In this document: one piece after another, positions 1 through 10,157 of the stretch | How the letters are laid out: the number at the start of each line of letters is the position of its first letter | Numbering within the stretch: the first letter of the stretch is position 1 | From: CAVURS01 sp963834425 | GTDB lineage: Bacteria; Actinomycetota; Actinomycetes; Actinomycetales; CAVURS01 | NCBI GenBank assembly: GCA_963834425.1 | Contig: CAWIBR010000010.1 | Span: forward strand, 372,001-436,000 | DNA length: 64,000 nt | Direction: 5' to 3' | Program-made: the position numbers and the translations under genes | Notes under the pieces: model-generated | What the model was told of the DNA's origin: nothing | Databases searched by the model: none | Seen by the model: the letters and a program-made list of their open reading frames with translations, nothing else

Positions 1-94
1 CCTGCCCGTGAATCCGGACGGCGTCGCGGAGCTCGAGGATCGCGCCCGACGCGGGGGTGCTCGATCGGCGGGTCAGGGGCTCGATGGCGGTCAT
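1..94 (-). CDS. ABC transporter ATP-binding protein, N-terminal fragment
   Basis: Only the first 31 codons are in the window; the rest lies beyond the left edge. The peptide has a short Thr/Ser-rich leader followed by ILELRDVRIHG, the usual opening beta strand of ABC ATPase domains (MacB/LolD or drug-export type), which bind ATP at the membrane and drive a partner permease. The ATG overlaps the stop codon of the upstream padR-like gene in an ATGA arrangement, so the two are translationally coupled. PadR regulators are often paired with ABC exporters, which supports the reading. Walker motifs lie outside the window, so the assignment rests on a short stretch and on context. Confidence 0.55.
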   Translation of the reverse strand, partial: MTAIEPLTRRSSTPASGAILELRDAVRIHGQ

Positions 95-682
95 CGGTTC
101 AGCTCCGCGGCCGGCTCGTCGATCGGCCCATCGATCGGCTCGGGCACGGGCGGGTCGACTCGCCCGCGGTCGCGGATGAGCCGGGCCTCGACGTGGTCCA
201 GCCACCGGACCTCGGCCTCGGCGGCGAAGACCAGGTTGTCCAGGACCAGCAGCCAGGCCAGGTCCTGGCGTTCGTCGGCCTGCTGCTTGAGCCGGGTCAG
301 GTCCTGCAGCTGGCGCAGGGTCTGGGTGCGCTGGGCCTGGACCACCGCCGGCACATCGATCCCGGGCACGGTGACCGCGAGCGCGAGTTTGATGACGAGC
401 TCATCGCGGGGCGCCTCGGCCCGGTCGACGGGCGTCGTCCACCAGGTTGCGGTGGCGGCGCGGCCGGCCTCGGTGAGCCGATAGGCGATCCGGCCCTCGT
501 TGTCGGCTGGCCCGGTGGCCTCGACCAAGCCGTCCCGCTCGAGCCGCGTCAGCGTCTGGTAGACCTGCCCGACATTCAGCGGCCAGGTGCCGCCGGTGCG
601 TCGCTCGAACTGCGACGCGTAGCTGCGCGCCGTACATCGGCTGTTCGTCCAGCAATGCGAGCAGTGCCTGCTTGACCGACAT
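91..682 (-). CDS. PadR family transcriptional regulator (frameshifted)
   Basis: This is a winged-helix repressor of the PadR family, probably controlling itself and the overlapping ABC transporter gene. The N-terminus MSVKQALLALLDEQPMYG and the following GGTWPLNVGQVYQTL and RLERDGLV stretches are classic PadR helix-turn-helix and wing sequences. The C-terminal half is the helical dimerisation region (about residues 100-195). The start and the rest of the wing lie in different frames, with the switch near 615-640, so one base is probably missing or added there. The ATG at 682 is chosen because it opens the conserved motif. A duplicated palindrome sits 15 bp upstream of the start, a likely autoregulatory operator. 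Confidence 0.85.
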
Positions 683-696
683 CGTGGCCCCCTTTT

Positions 697-740
697 GATA
701 CCCGGTATACCCCCGGCCAAGGACAGGTATACCGAGTATC
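697..740. promoter_or_regulatory. Putative PadR operator: two inverted 14-bp sites
   Basis: gatacccggtatac at 697-710 and gtataccgagtatc at 727-740 are inverted copies of each other with one mismatch. The first is itself near-palindromic around ATACC-GGTAT. Centre-to-centre spacing is 30 bp, about three helical turns, so two dimers would bind the same face. It lies directly upstream of the padR-like start, the usual place for PadR autoregulation. Binding is inferred, not shown. Confidence 0.6.
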
Positions 741-788
741 TAGGCGGCTCGTCAACCGGGTGTGCCCAGTTGCACCAAAGTTTGATGA

Positions 789-841
789 GCACGGGGACGC
801 ACCGTGCCGATAGGACTGGCACGGGGACGCACTGTGCCAAT
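789..841. repeat. Palindromic intergenic element, copy A
   Basis: Two hairpin-forming halves of the form GCACGG-loop-CCGTGC are separated by the spacer gatagga. The same architecture recurs at 15036-15092, 15511-15564, 16745-16800 and 40899-40955, always between genes. This copy lies between the padR-like promoter region and the 3' end of the quinone oxidoreductase gene. It has one imperfect arm (ctgtgcc). Confidence 0.75.
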
Positions 842-884
842 CAAGTGCGCGGGGGTACGGCGGGCCGGGGGCTGGCAACCAGGG

Positions 885-1872
885 TTAGGGCAGGAGGAGG
901 AGCTTGCCGATGTTGGTGCTGTCGGCCATCACCTGGTGGGCGCGGGCGGCCTCGGCCAAGGGGTACGTCGCGTAGACCACCGGCCGCACCCGGCCGGCGG
1001 ACAGCAGCGGCCAGACGTGCTCGCGGGTGCTGCGGATGATCGCGGCCTTCTCGACCAGCGGACGGCCGCGCAGCGACGCGGCGAAGACGGCCACCCGCTT
1101 GTGCAGCATCAGGCCGAGGTCGAGCTCGGCCTTCGTCCCGCCCTGGAGCCCGATCACGACCAGCCGGCCGTTCGCGGCCAGCGCGGTCAGGTTGCGCGCG
1201 AGGTACTTGGCTCCGATGTTGTCCAGGATCACGTCCGCGCCGGCGCCGCCGGTCTCCGCGCGGAGCACCTCGACGAAATCCTGCTCGGTGTAGTTGATCA
1301 GGATGTCGGCGCCGAGCGCCCGGCACGCCTCGAGCTTCTCGGTCGAGCGGGCCGTCACGGCCACCCGCGCCCCGAGCTCGCGAGCCGAGCTGGATCGCCA
1401 TCGTGCCGATGCCGCTGGAGCCGCCGTGGACCAGCAGCACCTCACCGGGGCGCAACCCCGCGGCCATGAAGACGTTGGCCCAGACCGTGCAGGCGACCTC
1501 GGGCAGCGCGGCCGCCTCGACCAGCCCGACCCCGGAGGGCACGGGCAGGAGCAGCTCGACCGGCACCGCGACCTGCTCGGCGTAGCCGCCGCCGGCGATC
1601 AGGGCGCAGACCTCGTCGCCCACGGACCACTCTCCGGCGTCGAAGACACCCTCACCGAGGGCGCTGATCCGGCCGGACACCTCCATCCCGAGGTACGGCG
1701 AGGCGCCCGGCGGCGGCTCGTAATTGCCTTGTCGCTGAAGGGTGTCCGCGCGGTTGACGCCAGCGGCGACGACATCGACCAGCACCTCGCCCGGGCCGGC
1801 GACGGCGTCCGCCACCTCGGCCATGAACAGCACATCAGGACCGCCCGGCTCGCGGATGTCGATGGCTCGCAT
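885..1872 (-). CDS. NAD(P)H quinone oxidoreductase, zinc-free MDR type (frameshifted)
   Basis: This is a cytosolic medium-chain dehydrogenase/reductase of the quinone oxidoreductase (QOR/PIG3-like) branch, which reduces quinones or related enones with NADPH. The N-terminal GroES-like domain contains GVNRADTLQRQGNY and YLGMEVSG, both typical of this branch, and there are no zinc-ligand cysteines. The cofactor-binding loop reads VHGGSSGIGTMAIQL, followed in another frame by ELGARVAVTARSTEKL. The frame changes near 1383-1395, inside the Rossmann fold; joined length is about 329 residues, normal for the family. The ATG at 1872 has TAGGGT six bases upstream, so it is probably translated from a leaderless mRNA. 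Confidence 0.88.
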
Positions 1873-1878
1873 GCTCCG

Positions 1879-1884
1879 ACCCTA
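1879..1884 (-). promoter_or_regulatory. Leaderless -10 box for the quinone oxidoreductase gene
   Basis: Read on the minus strand the box is TAGGGT, with six bases between it and the ATG at 1872. No ribosome binding site fits. The same TANNNT-6/7 nt-start layout recurs before several other genes in the window. Confidence 0.5.
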
Positions 1885-1917
1885 GGCCCGGTCGTACTCT
1901 GCCCTTCGTGGCCACAG

Positions 1918-2302
1918 GTGATCTGGAAGGACGAGCCGGACGAGCACGACTACCCGGCGGCGGCGGCGTACTCTGCAGCTGCTCGCCGCCGACGCCGACG
2001 TGAGTCGCCTCGTGGAGGCGCTGCAGGCGGCGACCGATCATCCGGCAGAAGGCGAAGGACATCCTGCGGGCCGCGCGGCTGCCCCTGCTGCCGCCGGACA
2101 ACCCCACGTCGCCTCCGACCTGGCCAAGATCGGCAAGGACAAGCCGCTCTCGCCAGTGCTGCTGGTCGGCGGCGACCTGACCACCGGCCGCCCCCTGCAG
2201 ATCGCCGACGGCTACCACCGGGTCTGCGCCAGCTATCACACCGACGAGAACACCGACGTGCCCTGCCGGCTGGTCGCGCCGCTGGCCGCCCGCCCTCGAT
2301 GA
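1918..2302 (+). CDS. Conserved actinobacterial hypothetical protein (multiply frameshifted)
   Basis: The function is unknown. Translated pieces from three frames line up into one short protein: VIWKDEPDEHDYPAA, then LQLLAADADVSRLVEALQAA, then QKAKDILRAARLPLLPPDN, then HVASDLAKIGKDKPLSPVLL and IADGYHRVCASYHTDE. I recall this order from a small conserved protein of about 130 residues found across Actinobacteria. Frame changes fall near 1970, 2035 and 2095. The DGYHR segment resembles ParB-like/sulfiredoxin-type folds, but I would not assign that. The start (GTG 1918) is a guess; the ORF is open upstream. The gene may be real with assembly indels, or decayed. Confidence 0.55.
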
Positions 2303-2332
2303 CGGCCCGTCGACTGTGTCGTTGAACCGCGG

Positions 2333-3495
2333 ATGACCTTCGGGGCGCTCGCCCTCATCGTCGTCGCCGGCCTGCTCGGTCCGGCGCTTGCGGCCCGGGC
2401 CGGCAGTGGCACCTCCCGGTCCTGCTCGGCGAGCTGGCCGCGGGCGTCCTGCTCGGACCGACCGGGATCTCGCGGTTGCACGCCGGACAACCCGACCTGG
2501 ACCTTCCTGGCCGACATCGGCTTCGCCCTGGTGATGTTCGTCGCGGGCACCCACGTGCCCGCCCGTGACCCCCAGCTGCTGCGCGGCGTCCGCCTCGGAG
2601 CTGCTCCGCGCGCGTCGGCGTCGGAGTCGTCGCGGTCGGCCTGGCTGTCGCGATCAACGCCATCTTCCACACCGGTCACACCAGCCTGTACGCCGTGCTG
2701 ATGGCCTCGTCCTCAGCGGCCCTCGTGCTGCCGATCGTCGACTCCCTCAGCCTGACCGGCCCGGCGATCGTGCAGGTCCTCCCGCAGGTCGCCATCGCCG
2801 ACGCGGCCTGCATCGTGGCCCTTCCGCTCGCGATCGACCCGGCCCGAGCCGGGCGGGCGGCCCTGGGCGTCACTCGCCGTATCTGCTCTGTGCCGCAGCG
2901 CTTTTCGTAGTTCTGCGAGCCAACGAGCGCAACGGTCGGCGGGCCCGGCTGCACAAGGTCTCGGAGCGACGCTCGTTCGCCCTCGAGCTGCGGATCCAGC
3001 TGGCCATCCTGTTCGGCCTGGCCGCGCTCGCGGTCGCCACGCACGTGTCGATCATGTTGGCCGGCTTCAGCTTCGGGCTTGTCGTGGCGGCGGTCGGCGA
3101 GCCGCGGCGGCTGGCCAAGCAGCTGTTCGCGCTCACCGAAGGCTTCTTCGGCCCGCTGTTCTTCGTCTGGCTCGGCGCCTCGCTCAACCTGCGCGACCTC
3201 GGCCACCACCCGTCGTACATCGGGCTCGGGCTGCTCCTCGGCGTCGGCGGCGTCGTCGCCCACGTGGCGATGCGCGCTGACGGGCCAGCCGGTGCCCGTC
3301 GGTGCGCTGGCCGCCGCACAGCTCGGCGTGCCGGTGGCTGCAGCGGCGCTGGGCACCCAGCTCGACCTGCTCCAGCCGGGAGAGGCGCCGGCCATCCTCC
3401 TGGGCGCGCTGGTCACCATCGCGGTGAGCGTGCTCGCCGGTTCCGTGCTGGCCGAGCGCGCCGGGCCGAAGGTCGCGCCAACGGGCGGCGGCTAG
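2333..3495 (+). CDS. Cation:proton antiporter, CPA2/KefB type (frameshifted)
   Basis: This is a membrane antiporter exchanging Na+ or K+ for protons. Hydrophobic segments appear in order across several frames: MTFGALALIVVAGLLGPALA, an FLADIGFALVMFVAGTHV segment typical of CPA2 helix 3, LMASSSAALVLPIVDSL (the ion-site helix region), VAIADAACIVALPLA, LRIQLAILFGLAALAVA, and FGPLFFVWLGASLNLRDL near the end. Frame switches occur near 2400, 2600, 2690, 2870 and 3280. Joined length is about 387 residues, normal for a CPA2 core without a TrkA domain. It ends tail-to-tail with mobA, the two stop codons overlapping around 3492-3495. Confidence 0.78.
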
Positions 3496-4194
3496 CCGGC
3501 GCCGCCCGGTCCCGGCGGCCCAGGCCTCGCGGGCGAGCGCGAGCGAGGCCGGGTCGTCGACGTCGAGCAGGCTGATCTCCGGCAACGGCACCGCCTGGAC
3601 GGTCAGGGTCTCGAGCAGCGAGTGCATCGACCGCCCGGCCGTGGGTGCACCGCTCGGCTCGTCGGCACCCGGAGTGCCCAACCGCGCGCGCAGTGCCGTC
3701 GATCGATACGCCGCGAGGAGCGGCTGCAGCCGACCGGCGTCGTCCCGGCCCACGACCGCGTCGACTTCCGCACCGACCGCTGCCGCGACCGTCAGCAGTG
3801 GCCCGACCGCCGTGGCGGCGAAGGGCTGGTCACCGGCGACGACGACCACCCAGGTGGCCGGACCCGTCCCGGCTGCTCCGGCTGCGCCGTTCGGGCCCTC
3901 CCGGTCGGTAGGGGGACCTGCGGGGAGGTCGTCCAGAAGCGCCGCGAACCCCGCCGCGAGCCCGGCGAGCGGGCCGCCGCCGGGCGGAGACTCCCGGGTC
4001 CAGCGCACCGAACGCTCAAGTGCGTGCCTCGGCCCGACGACGACAACGGGGACGGAAATCTCGAACCCGCTCACGAGGTGGTCGAGCACGCTCCGCCCGG
4101 CGCCGAGGTCCAGCGCCGTCTTGTCGCCGCCACCCATGCGGCGTGAAGTGCCGCCGGCGAGAACGACGACGGCGTACGACGCGGGAGCGGACAC
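3492..4194 (-). CDS. mobA: Molybdenum cofactor guanylyltransferase (MobA-like)
   Basis: This enzyme transfers GMP from GTP to molybdopterin in the cytosol to make the bis-MGD precursor. The N-terminal nucleotide-binding loop VLAGGTSRRMGGGDK matches the LAGGxSxRMGxDK signature almost exactly. A P-loop-like GGGPLAGL and VVAGDQPF (metal-binding Asp) follow in the right order. The open frame runs on to 3184, under the antiporter gene. A one-base slip near 3500 would bring in a TAG at 3492 right at the end of the conserved part, which I prefer. Related NTP transferases (MocA, CofC) are possible, but the order of motifs favours MobA. No other molybdopterin genes are nearby. Confidence 0.8.
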
Positions 4195-4332
4195 CCCGTG
4201 AGTATCACTCGCGACGGCCCATCAAGCCGCCGCGCCGCTGTTGCGCCAATTGAGTGACAGCGACCCCCAGAAGGATCAATCGCCGTACCAGCAACGCCGA
4301 AGCACTGGGCGTCGCTGGAAGAGGGGACGAAC

Positions 4333-7300
4333 ATGCTGCGCAACCTCGGCATCAGGTCGAAGCTGTTGGCGGTGCTGGCTGTGCCCATGTTGGTGCTGCT
4401 CATCGGCGCCAGCGTGGTCTCGCTGCAGGCCATCAGCACGGCCAAGGATGCTCGACAGGTCCGCGCCATCGCCGACGGCGCCCGGAGCTTCTCCGCGCTC
4501 GTCGCCGCCCTGCAGGCCGAGCGCCGGGTCTCCGAAGCCAAGCTCCAGGGCGACGACACCCTCGGCGACCAGCTGCCCGCGATCCGCCAGCAGTCGAACT
4601 CGGCCGCGGCGACGACCGATGCCCTGACCAGCCGGATCGGCCTGGCCCAGCTCTCGCCGGAGGCGGCCAAGGCGCTCGCCACGAACCTGCAGGCCCGCAC
4701 CCGACTGACCACCGTCCGCACCCAGGTCGACAAGGGCACCATCTCCCCGGCCGCGGTCGGCGCAGCGTTCGACGCCGCGATCCTCGAGGAGATCCAGATC
4801 CCCGGGCGCATCGCGCAGTCGCTGCAGGACCGGACCCTCGCCGTACAGCTGCGGTCCTACTCCGAGCTCGAGCTGGCCGAGGAGCTGGCCACCCAGGAGC
4901 GCGACCTCGGTCGCCAGGTCATCGCGGACCCGACCAACGCCGCCGCCTTCACCGCAGTCGTGGCCCGCCAGGCCGACGCACTGCAGAACTACGAGTACGA
5001 CGCGACGCTGACCCAGCGCAGCCAGATGACCCGGATGATGGACCAGAGCGACAGCAAGGCGTTCACCTCCGCTGAGGCCAGCCTGCTCGACGTCGCCCAG
5101 GGCAAGCCCACGTCGGTCCAGGACCAGAGCTGGGTCAGCCTGGCCAACAGCCACGTCGACGTCCTGCAAGGGTTGGCCGCACAGGCAGCCAGCACCGCCG
5201 CGGCATCGGCTGAGCAGAGCGCCTCGGCGGCGACCAACCGCGCCTGGCAGGCCCTCGGCCTGGCCCTGCTGGTGCTGTTGCTGCCGCTGCTCCTGGCCCT
5301 GGTCGTGGCCCGGGCGATCATCCGCCCGCTGCGCGACCTCACCGATGCGGCGGGCCAGGTCCGCGACGAGCTGCCCCGCCTGGTCGAGACCATGGCGACG
5401 CCCGGCGAGGCGCCGGACACCGAGCTGATCCGGATCCCGGTCACGACGCACGACGAGGTCGGCCGCCTGGCCGTCGCCTTCAACGACGTCAACCAGACCA
5501 CGATGAAGATCGCCCGCGAGCAGGCCGCCCTGCGCGGGTCGATCGCGGAGATGTTCGTCAACGTCGCCCGGCGCAACCACGTGCTGCTGTCCCGCCAGCT
5601 GTCCTTCATCGACCAGCTGGAGCGCACGGAGGAGAACCCGGACACCCTGGACGACCTCTTCAAGCTCGACCACCTCGCGACCCGGATGCGACGCAACGCC
5701 GAGTCGCTGATCGTGTTGGCCGGCATCGACTCCGGTCGCCGGGTGCGTCAGGCGATGCCGCTGTCCGACGTGGTCCGCACCGCGATCTCCGAGATCGAGA
5801 AGTACGAGCGCGTCGACATGGCTCTGCGCGCCGACCCGCCCGTTGTCGGCCACGTCGCGCTGACCACCGCACACCTGCTGGCCGAGCTGCTGGAGAACGC
5901 CACGCAGTTCTCCAACCCCGACACGCGGGTCTTCGTCGTCACGTCGTACAGCCGTCGCGGTGTCCGCGTGAAGATCACCGACGCCGGCCTCGGCATGACG
6001 TACGACGAGATCACCGACGCCAACCAGCGGATCGCGAACCCGCCGGTCACGGACGTCGTCGGCTCCTCGCGCCTGGGCTTCTTCGTGGTCGGGCGACTGG
6101 CCCGCAAGCTGGACGCTCGGGTCACGCTGCGTGCGGCCCGCGACCGGGGCACGGTCGTCGTCATCGACCTGCCCGCGGCGCTCTTCGTCCCCGGCACGGT
6201 GGCCGAGGTCACCGGGATCGACGACGACGACGAGCAGAGCGCAGCGATCGACGGCACCGAGGGTTCGGCCGCCCGCCCGGCCGAGCCGACCGGTGCGCCG
6301 TCCGCTGTCCCGGCTCCGGTGGTCGCCCCGACCGGCCTGCCGACCCGATCGGCGAGCCCGCACGACCCCCGGCCGACGTCCTCCGAGCCACCGGCTCCGA
6401 CCGTCCCCAAGAAGGCGACGCCGTTCCCCTACGACTTCGGCGGCTCCGCGGACGCCCCGGCCGCGCAGCCGGCGGTGGCCGCTCAGACCAGCGTCGGCCT
6501 GCCGCAGCGCGCTGCCAAGCCCGACTCGGCCCCGGTGTCGGCGTCCTCGCTCGCGGCTCCGTCCGGGTCGGCCCCGGACGCGGCTCCTTCGCTGCCGCAG
6601 CGGGGCAGCATCACCGGTCTGCCGCGCCGCGGCTCCAGCACTGGAGCCGCACCGGTCCAGGACCTCGCCGGTGCACGCCGTCCCCGGCCGTGGCCCTGCC
6701 CTCCGTCGCGGCAGCCGAGCCGGCTCCAGTCAACGGGTCGGACGACCCGGCCTCGGCCGATGAGTCGGCGCGGCCTGGACGTCGTCCGGGCCTGTTCTCG
6801 GGCTTCCGCTCGCGCCACAACACGCCGGCCACCCCCGACCCGCTGCTGACGCCGCTGCCCGAACTGCCGCCGACCGACCGATCCTCGGACGACGCCGGCC
6901 CGGCGTCGGAGGCTGCTGAGTCGCCGTTGGTGAGCCTTCCGGTGGTGTGCCGATCGCTTCAGAGTCGGATGTCGTGACGGCCGACGCCGCTGCGTCGGAT
7001 GCCGCTGCGTTGGATGTCGTCTGAGTTGGATGTCTCGGAGGTCCCGGCTGCTGACGCGCAGCTCGAGCCGAACCCGACGGACGAGATCGCGCCCGCGGCC
7101 GATGACGTTGCGGCAGTGGCGGATTCACCGGTTGAGCCCACCGTCGAGGTCGCGGCTGACGCCGAGGTTGATGCTGAGCCCGAGGTCGAGCCCGAGCCCG
7201 AGGTCGAGCCCGAGGCCGAGCCGAGCCGGCCGTCGAGCCGGCCACCGAACTGGTCGCGGACGCCGAGTCGCCGGTGGCCGAGCCCGTGCTGGTCGACTCT

Positions 7301-9221
7301 CTGGCGGTCGAGCCGGTCGTTGACGCCCGAGCCGCCGAGCACGCCACCGAGCACGCCACCGAGCAGGCCCGGATCGACGAGAGCACTGCACTGGTCGAGC
7401 AGGACTCGCTCGTGACCGAGGACGCGGACTACGCCCCCGACGTCACCCCGGCCAGCTCGCGACGCGCCTTCTTCCCATTGCAGCGGCGCGGCCCGCAGCC
7501 GGCTGAGCCAGCTGAGCTGTCTGGCCCCGCGGCCGTGGCCGAGCCGGTCGCGCCCGCTGAGCCGGTCGTGCCGGTCGCCGACCTCGCTGCCGGACCTGGC
7601 CACCGACGTCAGCCCCGAGCCGGTCGACGAGCCAGCTATCGAGATCGCCAGCGCGGACGTTCCCAGCACCGAGGTTGAGGCTGAGACCGCTGAGGTTGAG
7701 ACCGCTCGAGGCTGAGCGAGCCGCTGAGGTTGAGACCGCTGAGGTCCTGAGACCGCTGAGGTCGAGACCGCTGAGCTGACTGTGCCTGAATCCGTTGACG
7801 CGGCGGGCGCAGCCGAAGCCGTCGCTCCGGACGCATCCGCACCTGTGGCGGACGAAGCGGCCCTCCCGGTCGCGGAGGCTGCCCACGAGGTCGGTGGAGC
7901 CGTCCAGCGGGCCAGCGTCTTCCACGCGTTCGGTCGACGTGGCAACGGCAAACACCGGGGTCGGCACTACAAGACCGACGATGTCGTCGCGCTGCCGGTG
8001 GCCTCGCCGCCCTCGGTCGATGCCGAGCCCGTGACTGACCAGGCAAGCGTGAGCCGAGCCGGTCGTCGAGCCGTCGATCGAGCTCGCGCCCGAACCGGTC
8101 GCACCCGCCCTGTTCGCTCCGGTCGAGCCGGTCGTCACCGAGTCGTCGAGCCAGAGCCGGAGCCGTCGGCACCCGCCCTGTTCGCGCCGGTCGCCGACCG
8201 AGCCGTCGATCGAGCTCGCAGCCTGAGCCGGAGCCGTCGGCACCCGCCCTGTTCGCGCCGGTCGCCCCCGAGCCCGAGGTTGTGCCGGAGCCCGAGGTCG
8301 AGCCCGAGGTCGGGCCCGACGTTGTGCCCGACCCGGTCGCCGACGTCGTAGCTGACGCGGACCCGGCCGAGCCCGCGCCGGAACCGGAGCCGCAGCCCGC
8401 TACTCCCCCCGCGGCCACGACGTTCACGGCCTTCGCCACCGAGCAGGCCGTCGAAGAGGCGCCCGAGCCGGAGCCGGAGCCCGAGCCCGTCGTCGCGCCC
8501 GCCGCCGTCGGCGTGCTGGACATCCTCCCCGGCCGCCCGTCCGGTCGAGGCCGTCGCCTCCCACGCTTCGGTTCCCGGGCCGTGAAGGCGCCCGCACCGC
8601 TGCCCACGCGTCAGGTCGCGCCCCCGGCGTACACCCAGGCGCCGTCGGCGCCGCCCGTCATCCCGACGCCGGTCGTGCCGGAACCGCAGGCCACGCCGTT
8701 CCCGGTCGCGCCTGCGGCCAGGGTCGACCAGCCGGCCTTCGTGGCCGCTCCGGACGAGGGGTCCCAGCCGGGCACCGAGGTGCCGGCGCCGCTACCGGCC
8801 GGTCACTTCGGCACGCCCGTGACGGCGGCCGAAGACCAGCCCAGCTCGTCGCTCTTCGGCGCCCCGCCAGCGGCCAGCCGCTTCCGCCAGCCCAGCGGCT
8901 CCGGCCGAGCCGTCGGTGCCGGGGATGACGCCCGGGATGGACTTCGAGACCTTCCAGCTGCGTCAGCGGTCGGCCATCGCCAGCGAGGCGCTGTCCGAGC
9001 TGAGCGCCCTGTCCGGCTATCGGCCGCAAGCGGTCGAGAACCGGGGCCAGGACTCGATGCCCCGCCGTACGCCGCAGGCCACGCCCGGACTCGAGGCGAC
9101 CCCCGAGGCCACCACCCCCGTGCCGCACCGCGAGCGCAGTGCCACGGACGTCCGCTCGATGCTGAGCGGCTTCCGGGCCGGCGTCGAGCGGGGCCGCGCC
9201 GCACCCGAGTCCGACAGCTAG
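4333..9221 (+). CDS. cvnA: Nitrate/nitrite-sensor-type histidine kinase of a conservon, very long tail (frameshifted)
   Basis: This is the membrane sensor kinase of a conservon. It opens with a membrane helix (about residues 9-28), an extracellular four-helix NIT-type sensor region (about 30-300), a second helix (about 305-330) and a HAMP segment. LDHLATRMRRN near residue 445 holds the likely phospho-His. The ATPase N box ELLENATQFS (about 518) and DAGLGM (about 550) follow. After about residue 630 the protein becomes a roughly 950-residue Pro/Ala/Glu-rich tail with repeats, far longer than usual. The reading frame changes many times between 6680 and 8930, yet the true C-terminus is recovered at 8916-9221, where DVRSMLSGFRAGVERGR matches the terminal motif of this kinase family. 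A GA-rich RBS precedes the ATG. Confidence 0.88.
8068..8266 (+). repeat. Internal direct repeats in the cvnA tail
   Basis: A perfect 42-bp direct repeat occurs at 8154-8195 and 8225-8266, 71 bp apart. A diverged third version occurs at about 8091-8128. A second 20-bp repeat (gagccgtcgatcgagctcgc) lies at 8068-8087 and 8200-8219, 132 bp apart. The encoded unit is of the type EPSIELA...APALFAPV. The 71-bp period is one short of a multiple of three, pointing to a lost base between copies. Confidence 0.85.
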
Positions 9222-9303
9222 ACCCACCGGCGCTTCGCCGCTCAAGCCCGACCCCGAACTGACCGACGTTACGAACAGCCCGATCCACCGGAGGAAGACC
9301 ACC

Positions 9304-9759
9304 GTGAACACGACGATGAGCACCGAGGCAGCGAACTTCAGCTGGCTGCTCGACAACTTCGTGAAGAGCGTGCCGGGTGTGCAGCACACCCTGGTGGTCT
9401 CCGCCGACGGCCTGTTGATGGCCATGTCGGACAACCTCGACCGCACCGGCGGCGACCAGATGGCCGCGATCGTGTCGGGCATGTCGAGCCTGACTCGGGG
9501 CGCCGCCCGCCAGCTGCGCGCCGGCGAGGTCCGCCAGTCCATCGTCGAGATGGACACGATCTTCCTGTTCTCGATGCAGGTCAACGACGGTTCGGTCCTG
9601 GCCGTCGTGGCCGACGCGCAGTGCGACGTCGGCCTCATCGGGTACGAGATGGCACTGCTGGTCAGCCGCACCGAGGCGACCTTGACGCCGCAGCTCGTGA
9701 GCGAGATGCGCTCGCGGCTTCCCGTCGAGGGCCCCGTGCGTGCCTGGCAGGTCGGCTGA
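9304..9759 (+). CDS. cvnB: Roadblock/LC7 domain protein of the conservon
   Basis: This small cytosolic Roadblock/LC7 protein is the second conservon component and is thought to act as a scaffold or GTPase regulator for the Ras-like partner CvnD. The domain covers most of the protein, with VPGVQHTLVVSADGLLMA at the start and MDTIFLFSMQVNDGS in the middle, typical of this fold. It is intact at about 151 residues. GTG at 9304 has a strong GGAGGA eight bases upstream; an ATG four codons later is an alternative. It follows cvnA by 82 bp and precedes the DUF742 gene by 5 bp. Confidence 0.93.
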   Translation: MNTTMSTEAANFSWLLDNFVKSVPGVQHTLVVSADGLLMAMSDNLDRTGGDQMAAIVSGMSSLTRGAARQLRAGEVRQSIVEMDTIFLFSMQVNDGSVLAVVADAQCDVGLIGYEMALLVSRTEATLTPQLVSEMRSRLPVEGPVRAWQVG

Positions 9760-9764
9760 GTCCG

Positions 9765-10157
9765 ATGTCGGACAGGCCCAAGGTCCGGGGCGGAGGAGCG
9801 GACGAGGCAGAGGTCGAGGAGACCTATGCGGTGCGGCCGTACGCCGTCACCGGGGGTCGCACGCGCGCGTCGTCCTCGGATCTGCCGATCGAGGCGCTCG
9901 TGCAGTCGCTGCGCGCCCCGGCTCCCGGCATGAACACCGAGACGATCAAGATCCTCGACCTGACCGCGGTCGAGTTCCTGTCCATCGCCGAGCTCTCGGC
10001 GCACGTCAAGCTCCCCGTCGGGATCGTTCGCGTCATCGTGAGCGACCTCGCTGACGAGGGAAAGGTCCGTATCCACGGCGTCGCGAACGGCCAGTCCGGC
10101 ATCGCGACAAGCCTCAGTGTTCTGGAGAGTGTTCTCAATGGCATTTCCTCGCTCTGA
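9765..10157 (+). CDS. cvnC: DUF742 conservon protein
   Basis: This is the third conservon component, a DUF742 winged-helix-like protein whose biochemical role is not settled. It is intact at 130 residues. A variable acidic N-terminus is followed by YAVRPYAVTGGRTRA, the common DUF742 opening. The C-terminal half contains SIAELSAHVKLPVGIVRVIV and DLADEGKVRIH, which look like a helix-turn-helix and wing. The start at 9765 lies five bases after the cvnB stop, and the gene runs 20 bp into cvnD, so the four genes form one operon. Confidence 0.93.
   Translation: MSDRPKVRGGGADEAEVEETYAVRPYAVTGGRTRASSSDLPIEALVQSLRAPAPGMNTETIKILDLTAVEFLSIAELSAHVKLPVGIVRVIVSDLADEGKVRIHGVANGQSGIATSLSVLESVLNGISSL

Noticed and set aside
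4195..4332. A riboswitch before cvnA
   Set aside because: No recognisable aptamer core or conserved pairing was seen in the 138 bp.
4276..6363. A 695-codon open frame opposite cvnA
   Set aside because: High GC leaves long antisense frames; this one lacks family motifs and the plus-strand kinase has all of them.
7160..8270. CRISPR-like repeats
   Set aside because: The repeats are coding (EPEVEP and EPSIELA units), irregular in length and spacing, with no unique spacers.
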